Assembly (NCBI RefSeq): GCF_004011175.1
Contig: NZ_RQXX01000003.1
Coordinates: forward strand, 1 to 64,000
Origin: Mesobaculum littorinae
Lineage (GTDB): Bacteria > Pseudomonadota > Alphaproteobacteria > Rhodobacterales > Rhodobacteraceae
DNA length: 64,000 nucleotides
Direction: 5' to 3'
Shown: positions 52,659 to 60,927 of the stretch, one piece after another
Layout: each line of letters opens with the position of its first letter
Numbering within the stretch: position 1 is the first letter of the stretch
Translations under genes and position numbers: made by a program
Notes under the pieces: model-generated
Told to the model about the DNA's origin: nothing
Database searches by the model: none
Seen by the model: only the letters and a program-made list of their open reading frames with translations

Positions 52659-53477
52659 ATGCCGTCAAGCGAAGCAGCAAAACCGAAAGGCGGAGAACCG
52701 CGGATCACAGGGGGAACAAGCGTTCCGGCCCTGCGGCGCGCCGTTGCGGTTATGGATTGCATTTCAAGGGCTTCGGGCGAGGTTACGGCGGTCGCCCTTG
52801 CGCGCGAACTCGGGATCCCGAAAAGCACGCTTCATGGGCTTCTCGCTGCCATGGAAGAGCTCGAGCTGATCTATCGCGACGCGCATGGAGCGATTCAGAC
52901 GGGCCCTCGTCCCCTTGCCTGGAGCCGCGACTTCATCGCCCGGTCGGATCTGGCCGGGGCCTTCAATCGCTATTTCGCCAGCCGGGTCGAGAATGCGCAG
53001 CGTCTGGCGGGCTACACGATCACCATGACGGTGCGCGACGGACGGGACGTGGTCTACATCGCATGTTCCCGCGCCAGTCAGCCGCTCGGCGTCGAATTCC
53101 AGGTCGGAATGCGGCTTCCCGCGCCCTTCACCGCGACCGGCAAGGCCTTGCTTGGCATGCTCTCTGATGAAGAACTCCACGCGCTCTTCGAACCTGAGTT
53201 CCCGCCGCCACTGACCCGGTTCAGCGTAAGGGGCATCTCGGCGCTTCGCGACAGCATGCAAGGCCAGGACGAGCGCGGCTACTCGATCGATGACGGCGAA
53301 ACCCGGGAAGGCATGATTTGCCTCGGCTCAACGGTACACGACCATAGCGGCCAGGTGCGCGCCGGACTGGCCCTGTCGGTCACCCGTACGGAGGCGAAGT
53401 CGGCCGGTACCGAAACGCTCGGCGCGGCTCTCAAGGCTGCAGCCGACGATATTTCGGTCCTGCTTGGAGCTCCATAG
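52659..53477 (+). CDS. blcR: IclR-family repressor of the lactone operon (BlcR/AttJ-like)
   Basis: 272 residues from the ATG at 52659; an ORF start 7 codons upstream is less likely. The N-terminal winged helix has VPALRRAVAVMDCISRA and ARELGIPKSTLHGLLAAM. The C-terminal effector domain includes QPLGVEFQVGMRLPAPFTATGKALLGML and REGMICLGSTVHDHSGQVRAGLALS, the IclR signature. Divergent from blcABC-like genes, as AttJ/BlcR is in Agrobacterium, so succinate semialdehyde or a lactone product is the expected inducer. Confidence 0.9.
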   Translation: MPSSEAAKPKGGEPRITGGTSVPALRRAVAVMDCISRASGEVTAVALARELGIPKSTLHGLLAAMEELELIYRDAHGAIQTGPRPLAWSRDFIARSDLAGAFNRYFASRVENAQRLAGYTITMTVRDGRDVVYIACSRASQPLGVEFQVGMRLPAPFTATGKALLGMLSDEELHALFEPEFPPPLTRFSVRGISALRDSMQGQDERGYSIDDGETREGMICLGSTVHDHSGQVRAGLALSVTRTEAKSAGTETLGAALKAAADDISVLLGAP

Positions 53478-53569
53478 GCTTCGCTGAAGAGCCCATTCCG
53501 CGAAGACGACAGCTTCTGTCCTTCACCCGCCTCCAGACGCAGCCTTGGGCTGTAGCCGGCGAAACTACT

Positions 53570-53901
53570 GCCCAAGATTGTCCACGGCCCAAGTCACGCC
53601 GTGGCTGACCAGAAGAGCGGTCGCTCGCCGCGGCCTGTCGATAGGTCAGGACGGGCTCGAAGGCGACCTGCGCCGACGCAGCGGTTCGGGCGCCCGGCAG
53701 CCCGCCGCGGCCGTCGCTCACGGCACGAAGCCGTCGGTCATGCCTGAAACCGGCGCCGCCTTGCCCCTTGGTGGAAGTGAGCTGCCCCGCCTCCCGCAGG
53801 TATGCAACGGTGCGGCGCACAGCGGTGGCGTTGGCTCCCAGCATCACGGAGATCTCTTCGGACGCAACCGGGCGGTCCATGTCGACCATGTGCAGAAGCA
53901 C
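53570..53901 (-). pseudogene. Rrf2-family regulator, decayed
   Basis: The N-terminal winged helix is recognisable: LLHMVDMDRPVASEEISVML then RRTVAYLREAGQLTSTKG, as in Rrf2 proteins. After GGAGFRHD the reading breaks down; LRAVSD, where the family has a structured linker, is followed by unrelated sequence, with family-like pieces in other frames (APEPL). The start is also damaged: only a GTG at 53901, and in-frame family-like residues (PTTALHV) precede it up to a stop near 53935. Probably the former regulator of the divergent MFS/methyltransferase pair. Confidence 0.65.
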
Positions 53902-53926
53902 ATGAAGGGCGGTTGTCGGTTCACCT

Positions 53927-53962
53927 GATACCCCTCACGATACTTCCTATGATACGGGAGTT
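53927..53962. repeat. Three tandem 12-bp repeats starting GATAC
   Basis: GATAC recurs at 53927, 53939 and 53951, exactly 12 bp apart (units GATACCCCTCAC, GATACTTCCTAT, GATACGGGAGTT). The third copy overlaps the -35 of the MFS promoter, so this may be the operator of the neighbouring decayed Rrf2 regulator or of another factor. Confidence 0.65.
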
Positions 53963-53989
53963 GTCCGCCCGCCAATCAAGTGCCATAAT
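53961..53989 (+). promoter_or_regulatory. Sigma-70 promoter of the MFS gene
   Basis: TTGTCC (53961-53966), 17-bp spacer, CATAAT (53984-53989); predicted start near 53996, about 33 nt before the ATG. Confidence 0.65.
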
Positions 53990-54028
53990 GTGTTACGAAA
54001 GATTCGATCCAAGCACCAGAGTTCAGAC

Positions 54029-55423
54029 ATGACCGTGCCCACTCCGCGGGCCCGATGGCTTGCCATGGGGTTCCTCTGCCTTGGCAGTTTCATCAATCTC
54101 CTCGACGTAACCATTGTTACCGTCGCCTTGCCGCGCATTCAGTCTGACCTGGCGGCCACGCCGACACAGCTGGAATGGGTGGCGGCTATCTACGTGCTGG
54201 CGCTGGCGGCGGGGCTGCTGCCCATGGGCCGGTTCGGGGACAGTTGCGGGCGCAAGCATCTCTTCATCTTGGGGATGGTCGGTTTCACCCTCGCGTCCGC
54301 TGCATGCGCAGGGGCTTTGAGCATCACCATGTTGATCGGCGCACGTCTGGCGCAGGGGCTGTCAGCGGCGGTGATGGTGCCACAAGTGCTGGCCATCTTG
54401 AACGTGACCTTCCCGCAAGAGGAGAAGACCCGTGTCTTCGGCCTGTTTGCGGCGGTTTCCAGCCTTGCATCGGTTGCCGGACCGGTGCTTGGGGGTGGGC
54501 TAATTGCGCTCGATCCTTGGGGCTTGGACTGGCGCGCCATCTTCATGGTGAACGTGCCCTTGGGGATTGTGGCCGTCATAGGCTCGATGTTCACGGTGCC
54601 AAGAGAACGAGGCGTGTCGCGAGCGGTGGATTGGACCGGCACGACGCTTTTCGCGCTGACGACTGTCTGCCTTGTCCTGCCCCTGGTCGAGGGGCGCGCG
54701 ATGGGCTGGCCATGGCCGAGCATCGTTTTGCTTGTTGCGTCCTTGCCGCTGGCGGGATTGACCGTGGGCCACATGCTGCGGCGGGGCCGTCGCGGCCGGA
54801 CAGCCCTGATCCCCACCATTCTTTTGCGAAATGCGTCCTTCCTGCAGGGCCTTTGCCGGGTCGTGTTCGTGTTTTCCGGCATTCCCGGCTTCTTCCTCGT
54901 GCTGACGGTCTACTTGCAATCGATCCTCGGCTTGACGCCTCTCCAAAGCGGGCTTTCCACGGCAGCCTTTCCGGTGCGGGTCATGGCAGCCTCGATGAAC
55001 GCATCGCGCTTGGGCGGTTGGCCGTTGCCTAGAAGGATCGGGATTGGCGCAGGGCTCCTCGTGGCGGGCATGGTGCTGACTGCTCTGGTGCTGTTGCAAA
55101 TCGGAGCCGGCATTGCGCCGTTGCACCTTACTGTCCCGCTCCTTGCCTGCGGACTCGGGATGGGAACGGTTGTAGTGGCCTTGTTCCAGTCCGTGATGGC
55201 GACGGCCGCTCCGGCAGAATCCGGCGCTGCTTCGGGTGCGTTGCAGGCGTTTCAGCAGATCGGAGCGGCACTGGGTATCGCGATTGTCGCTGGCATCTAC
55301 TTCGGCCTTTCGGCGAGGAGTGCTCCCCTCCCTGCCATGATTGCCGCCTGTCTTTATCCAATGATCCTCTTCGCGCTCCTTGGCCTCGACAGCCTGCGCC
55401 AACACGGAAGGAAAACCACGTGA
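54029..55423 (+). CDS. DHA2-family (EmrB/QacA-like) MFS efflux transporter
   Basis: 464 residues from the ATG at 54029, about 14 hydrophobic segments. Signature motifs: LDVTIVTVALPRIQSDL in helix 1 (DHA2 motif D1), GRFGDSCGRKHLF between helices 2 and 3 (motif A), and GPVLGGGLI in helix 5 (antiporter motif C). These indicate proton-coupled drug or toxin export. Base composition is lower in GC than the flanking chromosome. It overlaps the methyltransferase gene (GTGA), so modification and export of a compound may be coupled. Confidence 0.9.
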   Translation: MTVPTPRARWLAMGFLCLGSFINLLDVTIVTVALPRIQSDLAATPTQLEWVAAIYVLALAAGLLPMGRFGDSCGRKHLFILGMVGFTLASAACAGALSITMLIGARLAQGLSAAVMVPQVLAILNVTFPQEEKTRVFGLFAAVSSLASVAGPVLGGGLIALDPWGLDWRAIFMVNVPLGIVAVIGSMFTVPRERGVSRAVDWTGTTLFALTTVCLVLPLVEGRAMGWPWPSIVLLVASLPLAGLTVGHMLRRGRRGRTALIPTILLRNASFLQGLCRVVFVFSGIPGFFLVLTVYLQSILGLTPLQSGLSTAAFPVRVMAASMNASRLGGWPLPRRIGIGAGLLVAGMVLTALVLLQIGAGIAPLHLTVPLLACGLGMGTVVVALFQSVMATAAPAESGAASGALQAFQQIGAALGIAIVAGIYFGLSARSAPLPAMIAACLYPMILFALLGLDSLRQHGRKTT

Positions 55424-56055
55424 AGCCGACCATACTCGATACCGACACCGCGGAAAGCTTCTGGGATCGCCATTGGTCCGGGATGACCCGGCCGAGCAGT
55501 GGAACCCCCTCCGCAGCACTCGAACGCCTCGTTGCTGGGCGTCCGGCCGGCCGCGCCGTGGACCTTGGCTGCGGGCGTGGCGATGATGCGATTTGGCTTG
55601 CCAGGAACGGATGGCAGGTGGTTGCCGTCGATGTATCGCAGACAGCCCTCGATACGGTTCGACGCAGCGCCGAGACGGCCGGGGTCGGAAGGCAGGTCAC
55701 CTGCTTGCGTCACGACCTTTCCACGACGCTGCCTGACGGCCCGTTCGATCTGGTTCTTTCGATGTTCACCCATACGCCATTGGAATTCGATCGTACCGCC
55801 CTGCTCCGTGCCGCGGCTACCCTCGTTGCACCAGGGGGTCTCCTTTTGATCGCAGGGCACGGAAGCCTCGCCCCCTGGGCCTGGAGCGATCCGGAGATAC
55901 AGCTCCCCAAGGCGCAGGACGTAGCTGATGCTCTGGCGCTGTTCGACTGGAACGTGATCGAGATCGCGGACCACCCGCGCGACGCGCGCGGTCCCGATGG
56001 CCAGGTCGCGCAGGTCCTCGACAGTGTTACCGCCCTGGAACGCCCGTTCGGCTAG
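55420..56055 (+). CDS. Class I SAM-dependent methyltransferase
   Basis: 211 residues from a GTG at 55420 overlapping the MFS stop. SAM-binding motif I is VDLGCGRGDDAIWLA, with acidic VVAVDVSQTALD as the second strand, and FDLVLSMFTH as motif IV. It resembles small-molecule methyltransferases of the thiopurine/tellurite-resistance type (DxFWDxHW-like FWDRHW near the N-terminus). Together with a DHA2 exporter it suggests detoxification by methylation. The gene ends 21 nt before a transposase fragment; the C-terminus (SVTALERPFG) looks intact. Confidence 0.88.
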   Translation: MKPTILDTDTAESFWDRHWSGMTRPSSGTPSAALERLVAGRPAGRAVDLGCGRGDDAIWLARNGWQVVAVDVSQTALDTVRRSAETAGVGRQVTCLRHDLSTTLPDGPFDLVLSMFTHTPLEFDRTALLRAAATLVAPGGLLLIAGHGSLAPWAWSDPEIQLPKAQDVADALALFDWNVIEIADHPRDARGPDGQVAQVLDSVTALERPFG

Positions 56056-56061
56056 GCGTTT

Positions 56062-56215
56062 CAGCTAGGGCCGGCATTGTCGCTGAACTCCGGGTCCGCA
56101 TCGCTGTCCTGAAGGGATACACCGCGCTCGGCATACCCGTCACGGAAGCCATGGAATGAGTATGTCCGGGCAAAGGGAAACCTCGACCATCACCCGATTT
56201 GCGCAACAGGGTCCT
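56062..56215 (+). pseudogene. C-terminal fragment of an IS5-family transposase with its IS end
   Basis: 56076-56159 encodes AELRVRIAVLKGYTALGIPV then TEAME and a stop, which is the conserved end of IS5-group transposases. About 40 nt later GATTTGCGCAACAGGGTCC resembles the outer end of such elements. Everything upstream of residue ~-30 is lost. It differs in sequence from the remnant at 48455-49060 and is in the opposite orientation. It marks the right edge of the less GC-rich block. Confidence 0.75.
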
Positions 56216-56576
56216 GCCCTACCATCAGCCATCCCCTTGCCCCGCAAAAAGGTGCCGAAACCCCCGAAGTTCTGCACGGGGTGTCGGGAGCAGCCAGTTC
56301 GCTGACCACCGGAGAGGCGGCAAAGGGCCACAGAACCCTCCGCTTAAGGAGCGTCTTCCATGACAAACGTGTCGACCCGTGGGGCGTGGTTCGAATTCTG
56401 CGGACGTCGGCTCGGCGTCCTTTTTCAGTGTAAAGAACGGATTACCAAGCCCGGCCCACCAGAACTCTGCCGCCCGGGAACAGATGCGGACCCCGCGTGA
56501 CGCAGGCCCCGGCGGCAGCATCGTCGTTAGACCGTCAACAACGCGGCGGCCCCGAAGCATCCAGCTTCGCGTGAGA
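56216..56576. other. Intergenic region, 361 nt, next to the IS remnant
   Basis: Contains a possible short ORF (56360-56500, separate entry). No other gene or RNA seen. Confidence 0.4.
56360..56500 (+). CDS. Possible small ORF, 46 residues
   Basis: ATG at 56360 with AAGGAG 9 nt upstream, one of the better Shine-Dalgarno sites in this area. The product (MTNVSTRGAWFEFCGRRLGV at its start) has three Cys and no known domain. It ends convergent to the zinc alcohol dehydrogenase. It may be a fragment of a gene cut by the IS. Weak evidence. Confidence 0.25.
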   Translation: MTNVSTRGAWFEFCGRRLGVLFQCKERITKPGPPELCRPGTDADPA

Positions 56577-57605
56577 TCAGGATGATGACGCTACCCCGGG
56601 GCAGACCATGGTCTTGCAGGCCGTCGTCTTTGCGTAGAGGGCCGCGAAGGCGTCCGGCGTCGCATCGAGGGGCACCCGGTCTGTGACCAGAAGCTGCGGG
56701 CGCGGACCTGTCTCGGTCGAGAGAGCGTCGAGCGCCATCTCGAATTCGGCCATGTCGAAGAAGGCGGACATCGTGATCGTGGCCTCCTTGTGCAAGGCGG
56801 CAAAGCCATCGAAGCTGTCGCGCTCGACGCAGAGCCCGACGCCGACGACAGTCCCCTGCGTTGCGACCAGCGCCACGGCCCGATCGATCAGCCCCTTCCG
56901 TCCGACGCATTCGTAGACCACCTCCGGTAGGCCGCCATCCTGCTCAAGACGTGCCGCCAGGGCGTCGTCCGACAGCTCGAACCGGGTGGCGCCCATGGCC
57001 AGGGCACGGTCCTTCTGATGCGGTGCGATGTCGGCGACCACGACCTCGGCTGCGCCCAGTCGGCGAGCCCAGAATGCCACCAGCAGGCCGATGGGCCCGG
57101 CCCCGAGGACGAGGACGCGGGCGCCCGGTCGCAGCGGACGGCGCATCACCGCATGCAGGGCGACGGCCGTGGGCTCGGCCAGGGCGGCATCTTCCAGCGC
57201 CACGCCCGATGGCACAAAGCGGCACTGCCGCGCGGCCGCGACCGTGCTTTCGGCATAGCCCCCACCCTGAAGCGCCATCTGCGCACACCACGCCGGCTGC
57301 CCGGCCCTGCAGCTAGGGCAATCTCCGCAGCCCCGGAGCGGCGCGACGGCGACCCGGTCGCCGACGGCGAACTCGGTGACCTCACTCCCCAGTTCGCGGA
57401 TGGTGCCTGCGAATTCGTGCCCCAGGACCGACCCTTCTGTGATCCCGAAGGTTTCGGGCGCATGGGCCATGTGCAGGTCCGAGCCGCAGATCCCGCAGGC
57501 CGCGATGTCGAGCCGGACCTCGTCGGAGGCGAGGTTGCGCCGCGGGGCCTCACCCACCACCAGGGGACGGTCAGCCCCCGCGAAAATGATCGCCTTGACG
57601 CTCAT
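56577..57605 (-). CDS. Zinc-dependent alcohol dehydrogenase (medium-chain family)
   Basis: 342 residues; start ATG at 57605 overlaps the LivM-type permease stop (ATGA). Catalytic zinc site C-G-I-C-G-S-D and GHEFAG; structural zinc cysteines in PLRGCGDCPSCRAGQPAWC. Cofactor motif GAGPIGLLVA in the Rossmann fold. Last gene of the operon SDR - LivK - LivG - LivF - LivH - LivM - ADH; it probably oxidises an alcohol or polyol derived from the imported compound. Sorbitol/threonine dehydrogenase-like by architecture; substrate not defined. Confidence 0.9.
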   Translation of the reverse strand: MSVKAIIFAGADRPLVVGEAPRRNLASDEVRLDIAACGICGSDLHMAHAPETFGITEGSVLGHEFAGTIRELGSEVTEFAVGDRVAVAPLRGCGDCPSCRAGQPAWCAQMALQGGGYAESTVAAARQCRFVPSGVALEDAALAEPTAVALHAVMRRPLRPGARVLVLGAGPIGLLVAFWARRLGAAEVVVADIAPHQKDRALAMGATRFELSDDALAARLEQDGGLPEVVYECVGRKGLIDRAVALVATQGTVVGVGLCVERDSFDGFAALHKEATITMSAFFDMAEFEMALDALSTETGPRPQLLVTDRVPLDATPDAFAALYAKTTACKTMVCPGVASSS

Positions 57606-58612
57606 TCGATCAGCCTCCTTCGCGTTGGAAACCAGGGCGCATCGACCACGCGGGTCAGGACCCCCCATAGCCCGCCGCGCAGGTAGAGCGCCACGAACAG
57701 CGTCAGCACGCCCAGGACGACCAGGTAGGTGGCCCCGTATTCGCCAAACCACTGGTCGGCGAAGTAGAAAATCATCGCACCGATCAGCACGCCCTCGATG
57801 GAGCCGATTCCGCCGATCATCACGATGAAGATCGCGATCGAGGCCCATTCCGCGCCATAGGCCGCGGGCGGCGTGATCCTGAGTTGCGACGAGAAGTAGA
57901 TCGACCCCGCCAGCCCGGTCCCCACCGCGGCGGCGACGAAGATCAGGAAGCGCAGCCGACCGACATTCACCCCCTGGCTCGCCGCCGAGACGGGATTGTC
58001 GCGCATCGCCGTCAGCGCCAGGCCATAGCGCGATCGCAGGAGCCAGTAGCTGCCGCCCACGGTCGCGATCAGCATCAGCGCACACAGAATGCAGATGCCG
58101 ATGGCGCGTTCCTGGGCGCTGAACTGGGTCATGACACGCAGGCTCATCCCGGCACCGGCGTTGACGTAGCCGACATTCGTGGTGATCAGCCGCACGACCT
58201 CGGCCACGACCCATGTGCCGATGGCGAAATATGGCCCGTCGAGCCGGTGCAGCAGGCCGTAGACGGGGACCGCGAGGATAGCGGGGGCGGCCAGGCTGAG
58301 GACGATGGCGATGTAGGGATTGATGCCGAAGTTCTGTGCCAGGATGAAGGTGACATAGGCCGCCACGCCGCTGAACGCCTGCTGGCCGACCGAGACGAGC
58401 CCCGCGTAACCCGCCAGCAGGTTCCACATCTGCGCGATGGCGATGTAGCAGCACAACTCTACCACTGAGCGGATGGTCCCTTGCTCTGCCCAGAACGGCA
58501 GGCTGAGGAGGGTCGCGATCAGGCCCGCACCGATGACCATGGCGACGATGCCCGAAGCCGTCTGGGTGCGGACCGTGACGGCGGGCTCGGAGAGGGGTTG
58601 GGTCTGTGACAT
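57602..58612 (-). CDS. livM: Branched-chain amino-acid-type ABC permease LivM
   Basis: 336 residues, about nine to ten transmembrane helices. LivM features: YAGLVSVGQQAFSGVAAYV, GPYFAIGTWVVAEV, and RYGLALTAMRDNPVSAASQGVN (the EAA-like loop), then GGIGSIEGVLIGAMI. It follows livH by 4 nt and overlaps the alcohol dehydrogenase gene. The HAAT-family permeases also carry urea, amides and aromatic compounds, so the ligand need not be an amino acid. Confidence 0.92.
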   Translation of the reverse strand: MSQTQPLSEPAVTVRTQTASGIVAMVIGAGLIATLLSLPFWAEQGTIRSVVELCCYIAIAQMWNLLAGYAGLVSVGQQAFSGVAAYVTFILAQNFGINPYIAIVLSLAAPAILAVPVYGLLHRLDGPYFAIGTWVVAEVVRLITTNVGYVNAGAGMSLRVMTQFSAQERAIGICILCALMLIATVGGSYWLLRSRYGLALTAMRDNPVSAASQGVNVGRLRFLIFVAAAVGTGLAGSIYFSSQLRITPPAAYGAEWASIAIFIVMIGGIGSIEGVLIGAMIFYFADQWFGEYGATYLVVLGVLTLFVALYLRGGLWGVLTRVVDAPWFPTRRRLIE

Positions 58613-58616
58613 GGGT

Positions 58617-59474
58617 TCAATTCCTTCCGAAGATGCCCTGTGGCCGCACCGCGAGGACCAGAAGGAAGACGAGGTGACCGGCAAGGATGCCGAAGCCGGG
58701 GTCGATACGGAATCCGATGGACTGGCTGATCCCCAGGACCATCGCCCCCAGAAACGCCCCCCAGACCGACCCCATGCCGCCGATGATGACGGCCTCGAAA
58801 GCATAGATCAGCTGTGCCGCCCCATCCGCTGGCGCGACGGTCGACCGCAATCCCTGGAACACGGCGGCAAAGCCCAGCACGCCCACGGCTATGGCCGTGG
58901 CCAGGGCATAGACCGTCTTGGGGTTCACGCCGGTCATGGCCGCAGCCTCCACATCGGCGGCCGAGGCGCGAAGAGCGCGCCCGAACCGCGTATGGGACAT
59001 GAGTTGCGACAGGCCGCCGGTCAGACAGATGGCAGCGACCAGCACGATGACCGGCAGCACGCCGATATAGATCGATCCGATCTGCCAGCTGGCCTGTTCG
59101 ATGCCCCCGCCCGGCAGCGAGCGTGTGTCGGCGGACCAGACCTGCAGCATGGCGTTCTGCAAGGCCACCGACAGGCCGAAGGTCGCGATGAGCGAGGGCA
59201 ACGGATCTTCGCTGACCACCTTGTTGAGCACGGCACGCTGCAGCAGCCAGCCGATGGCGGCGGCGAGCGGCACGAGCAGGACCAGAACCATCCACGGACC
59301 AATACCCAACGCCGAGGACAGGGATATGCCGATCAGCGCCAGCAGGATCATCAGATCGCCGTGGGTCAGGTTGACGATCCGCATCACGCCGAACATCAGC
59401 GCCATGCCAAGCGCGTATTGCGCGTAGAGCCCGCCCAGCAGCACCCCCTGGATCAAACCGTCAAGCCACTGCAT
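58617..59474 (-). CDS. livH: Branched-chain amino-acid-type ABC permease LivH
   Basis: 285 residues, about eight helices. LivH hallmarks are QGVLLGGLYAQYALGMALMFGVMRIVNLTHGDLMIL at the start, TRFGRALRASAADVEAAAMTGVN (EAA loop), and GGMGSVWGAFLGAMVLG near the end. Its start overlaps the livF stop region by 14 nt. Partner of LivM in the inner membrane. Confidence 0.93.
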   Translation of the reverse strand: MQWLDGLIQGVLLGGLYAQYALGMALMFGVMRIVNLTHGDLMILLALIGISLSSALGIGPWMVLVLLVPLAAAIGWLLQRAVLNKVVSEDPLPSLIATFGLSVALQNAMLQVWSADTRSLPGGGIEQASWQIGSIYIGVLPVIVLVAAICLTGGLSQLMSHTRFGRALRASAADVEAAAMTGVNPKTVYALATAIAVGVLGFAAVFQGLRSTVAPADGAAQLIYAFEAVIIGGMGSVWGAFLGAMVLGISQSIGFRIDPGFGILAGHLVFLLVLAVRPQGIFGRN

Positions 59475-60183
59475 CGCTACCTCCGAAATACGCGGCCGCG
59501 ATCTGGTCGCGGCTGATCTCGCCGGAGCGACCGGTCAGGGTGATCCGTCCCTCCAGCATGCAATAGAGCCGGTCGGACGCCTGCTTCGCCAGGCTCACAT
59601 CCTGTTCGACCAGCACCACCGCCGTTCCCGCTTCGGAGATCTCCGGCATGATTTCGTAGATTTCGCGGATCACGCGCGGGGCGAGGCCGAGAGAGATCTC
59701 GTCGCACAGCAAAAGGCGCGGCTGGTTCAGAAGCGCCCGCCCGATGGAGACCATCTGTTGCTGGCCGCCCGACAGGCGCTGGGCCGGCTCGCGCCGTTTC
59801 TCCTTGAGGATCGGGAACAGTGAAAACACCCGGTCCAGCGTCCATGTCCCGTCGCGGCCCGAGGCGTTGTCGATGGCGACGCGCAGGTTTTCCTCGACCG
59901 TCATGCCCGCGAACAGGCGCCGACCCTCGGGCACGATGGCCACGCCGCCCGACACGATCCTGTGCGGCGGCTCGCCGCCCACGGGCCTGCCATCGAGCTG
60001 GATCATCTCGGGCTTCACGCGGATAAGGCCCATGATCGAGCGCAGGAAGGTGGACTTGCCAGCACCATTGGCCCCGATCAGCGCCACGGTCTCGCCGGGG
60101 GCAATCTCGACATCGACTCCGAAAAGAGCCTGGAAATCGCCGTAGAAGGCCGTCAGGCCCTTGGTGGACAGGATAGGCGTCAT
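59461..60183 (-). CDS. livF: ABC ATPase LivF
   Basis: 240 residues from the ATG at 60183, overlapping the livG stop (ATGA). Walker A GANGAGKST, signature LSGGQQQMVSIGRAL, Walker B LLLCDEISLGLAP (a Cys before DE is unusual but harmless), H-loop region VVLVEQDV, the Gln-containing form usual in LivF. Length standard. Forms the ATPase heterodimer with LivG. Confidence 0.94.
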   Translation of the reverse strand: MTPILSTKGLTAFYGDFQALFGVDVEIAPGETVALIGANGAGKSTFLRSIMGLIRVKPEMIQLDGRPVGGEPPHRIVSGGVAIVPEGRRLFAGMTVEENLRVAIDNASGRDGTWTLDRVFSLFPILKEKRREPAQRLSGGQQQMVSIGRALLNQPRLLLCDEISLGLAPRVIREIYEIMPEISEAGTAVVLVEQDVSLAKQASDRLYCMLEGRITLTGRSGEISRDQIAAAYFGGSDAVA

Positions 60184-60926
60184 GCGTCGATCCCCATGTA
60201 AACTCGTTGCACCTCGGGGTCGTCCATCACCGCGCGGGGTGGCCCTTCGGCGATGAGTTCGCCGAAGTTCAGCACAATCATGCGCGAGGCGACCGACATG
60301 ACGGCGTGCAGCACGTGTTCGATCCACACGATGGTGACCCCGCGGTCGCGCACCCGTCGGATCAGCTCCACCAGCTCGCGGCTTTCCTCGTTGGTCAGCC
60401 CGCCCGCGATCTCGTCGAGCAGCAGCAACCTGGGCCCCGGTGCAAGGGCGCGGGCCAGCTCCAGCCGCTTGCGGTTCAGCAGGGTCAGCTTGCCCGCTTC
60501 GGTATTGGCATGCTGGATCAGGTCGCAATCGCGCAGCACGGCAGCGCAGCGCGCGTATGTCTCGCCCTCGCGGCTGCGCCCGGCGAAGGCGGCCGAGACA
60601 AGCAGGTTCTCGAAGGTGGTCATCTTGGCGAAGGGCATGGGGATCTGGTAGGTCCGCCCGATCCCCATCTGCGCCCGCCGATAGGGCGGATCGGCGTTCA
60701 GCACATTGCCGTTGAACCGCATTGTGCCTGCCGTGGGCGCATGGTCGCCCGAGATCAGGTTGAAGAGCGTCGTCTTGCCCGCGCCGTTCGGGCCCAGCAC
60801 GCCCAGGACTTCGCCCGCATCGACGGAGAAATCCAGGTCGTGCAGGACGCGGTTGGCACCGAAGGACTTGCCCAGTCCTTCGGCCGCCAACATCGGCGCG
60901 GCGGACCTGTTTGGCGCCTCACTCAT
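60180..60926 (-). CDS. livG: ABC ATPase LivG
   Basis: 248 residues. Walker A GPNGAGKTT, Q-loop in GIGRTYQIPMPF, Walker B LLLLDEIAGGL and H-loop VWIEHVLHA. The signature region reads KLTLLNRKRLELARAL, where LSxG is replaced by LTLLN, as is common in LivG proteins (LSYGxQR is typical; this copy diverges more). It starts 1 nt from the binding-protein stop. Confidence 0.92.
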   Translation of the reverse strand: MSEAPNRSAAPMLAAEGLGKSFGANRVLHDLDFSVDAGEVLGVLGPNGAGKTTLFNLISGDHAPTAGTMRFNGNVLNADPPYRRAQMGIGRTYQIPMPFAKMTTFENLLVSAAFAGRSREGETYARCAAVLRDCDLIQHANTEAGKLTLLNRKRLELARALAPGPRLLLLDEIAGGLTNEESRELVELIRRVRDRGVTIVWIEHVLHAVMSVASRMIVLNFGELIAEGPPRAVMDDPEVQRVYMGIDA

Positions 60927-60927
60927 C

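Noticed and set aside
56388-56398. GGTTCGAATTC as a tRNA T-loop
   Set aside because: No acceptor, anticodon or D-arm pairing could be built around it.
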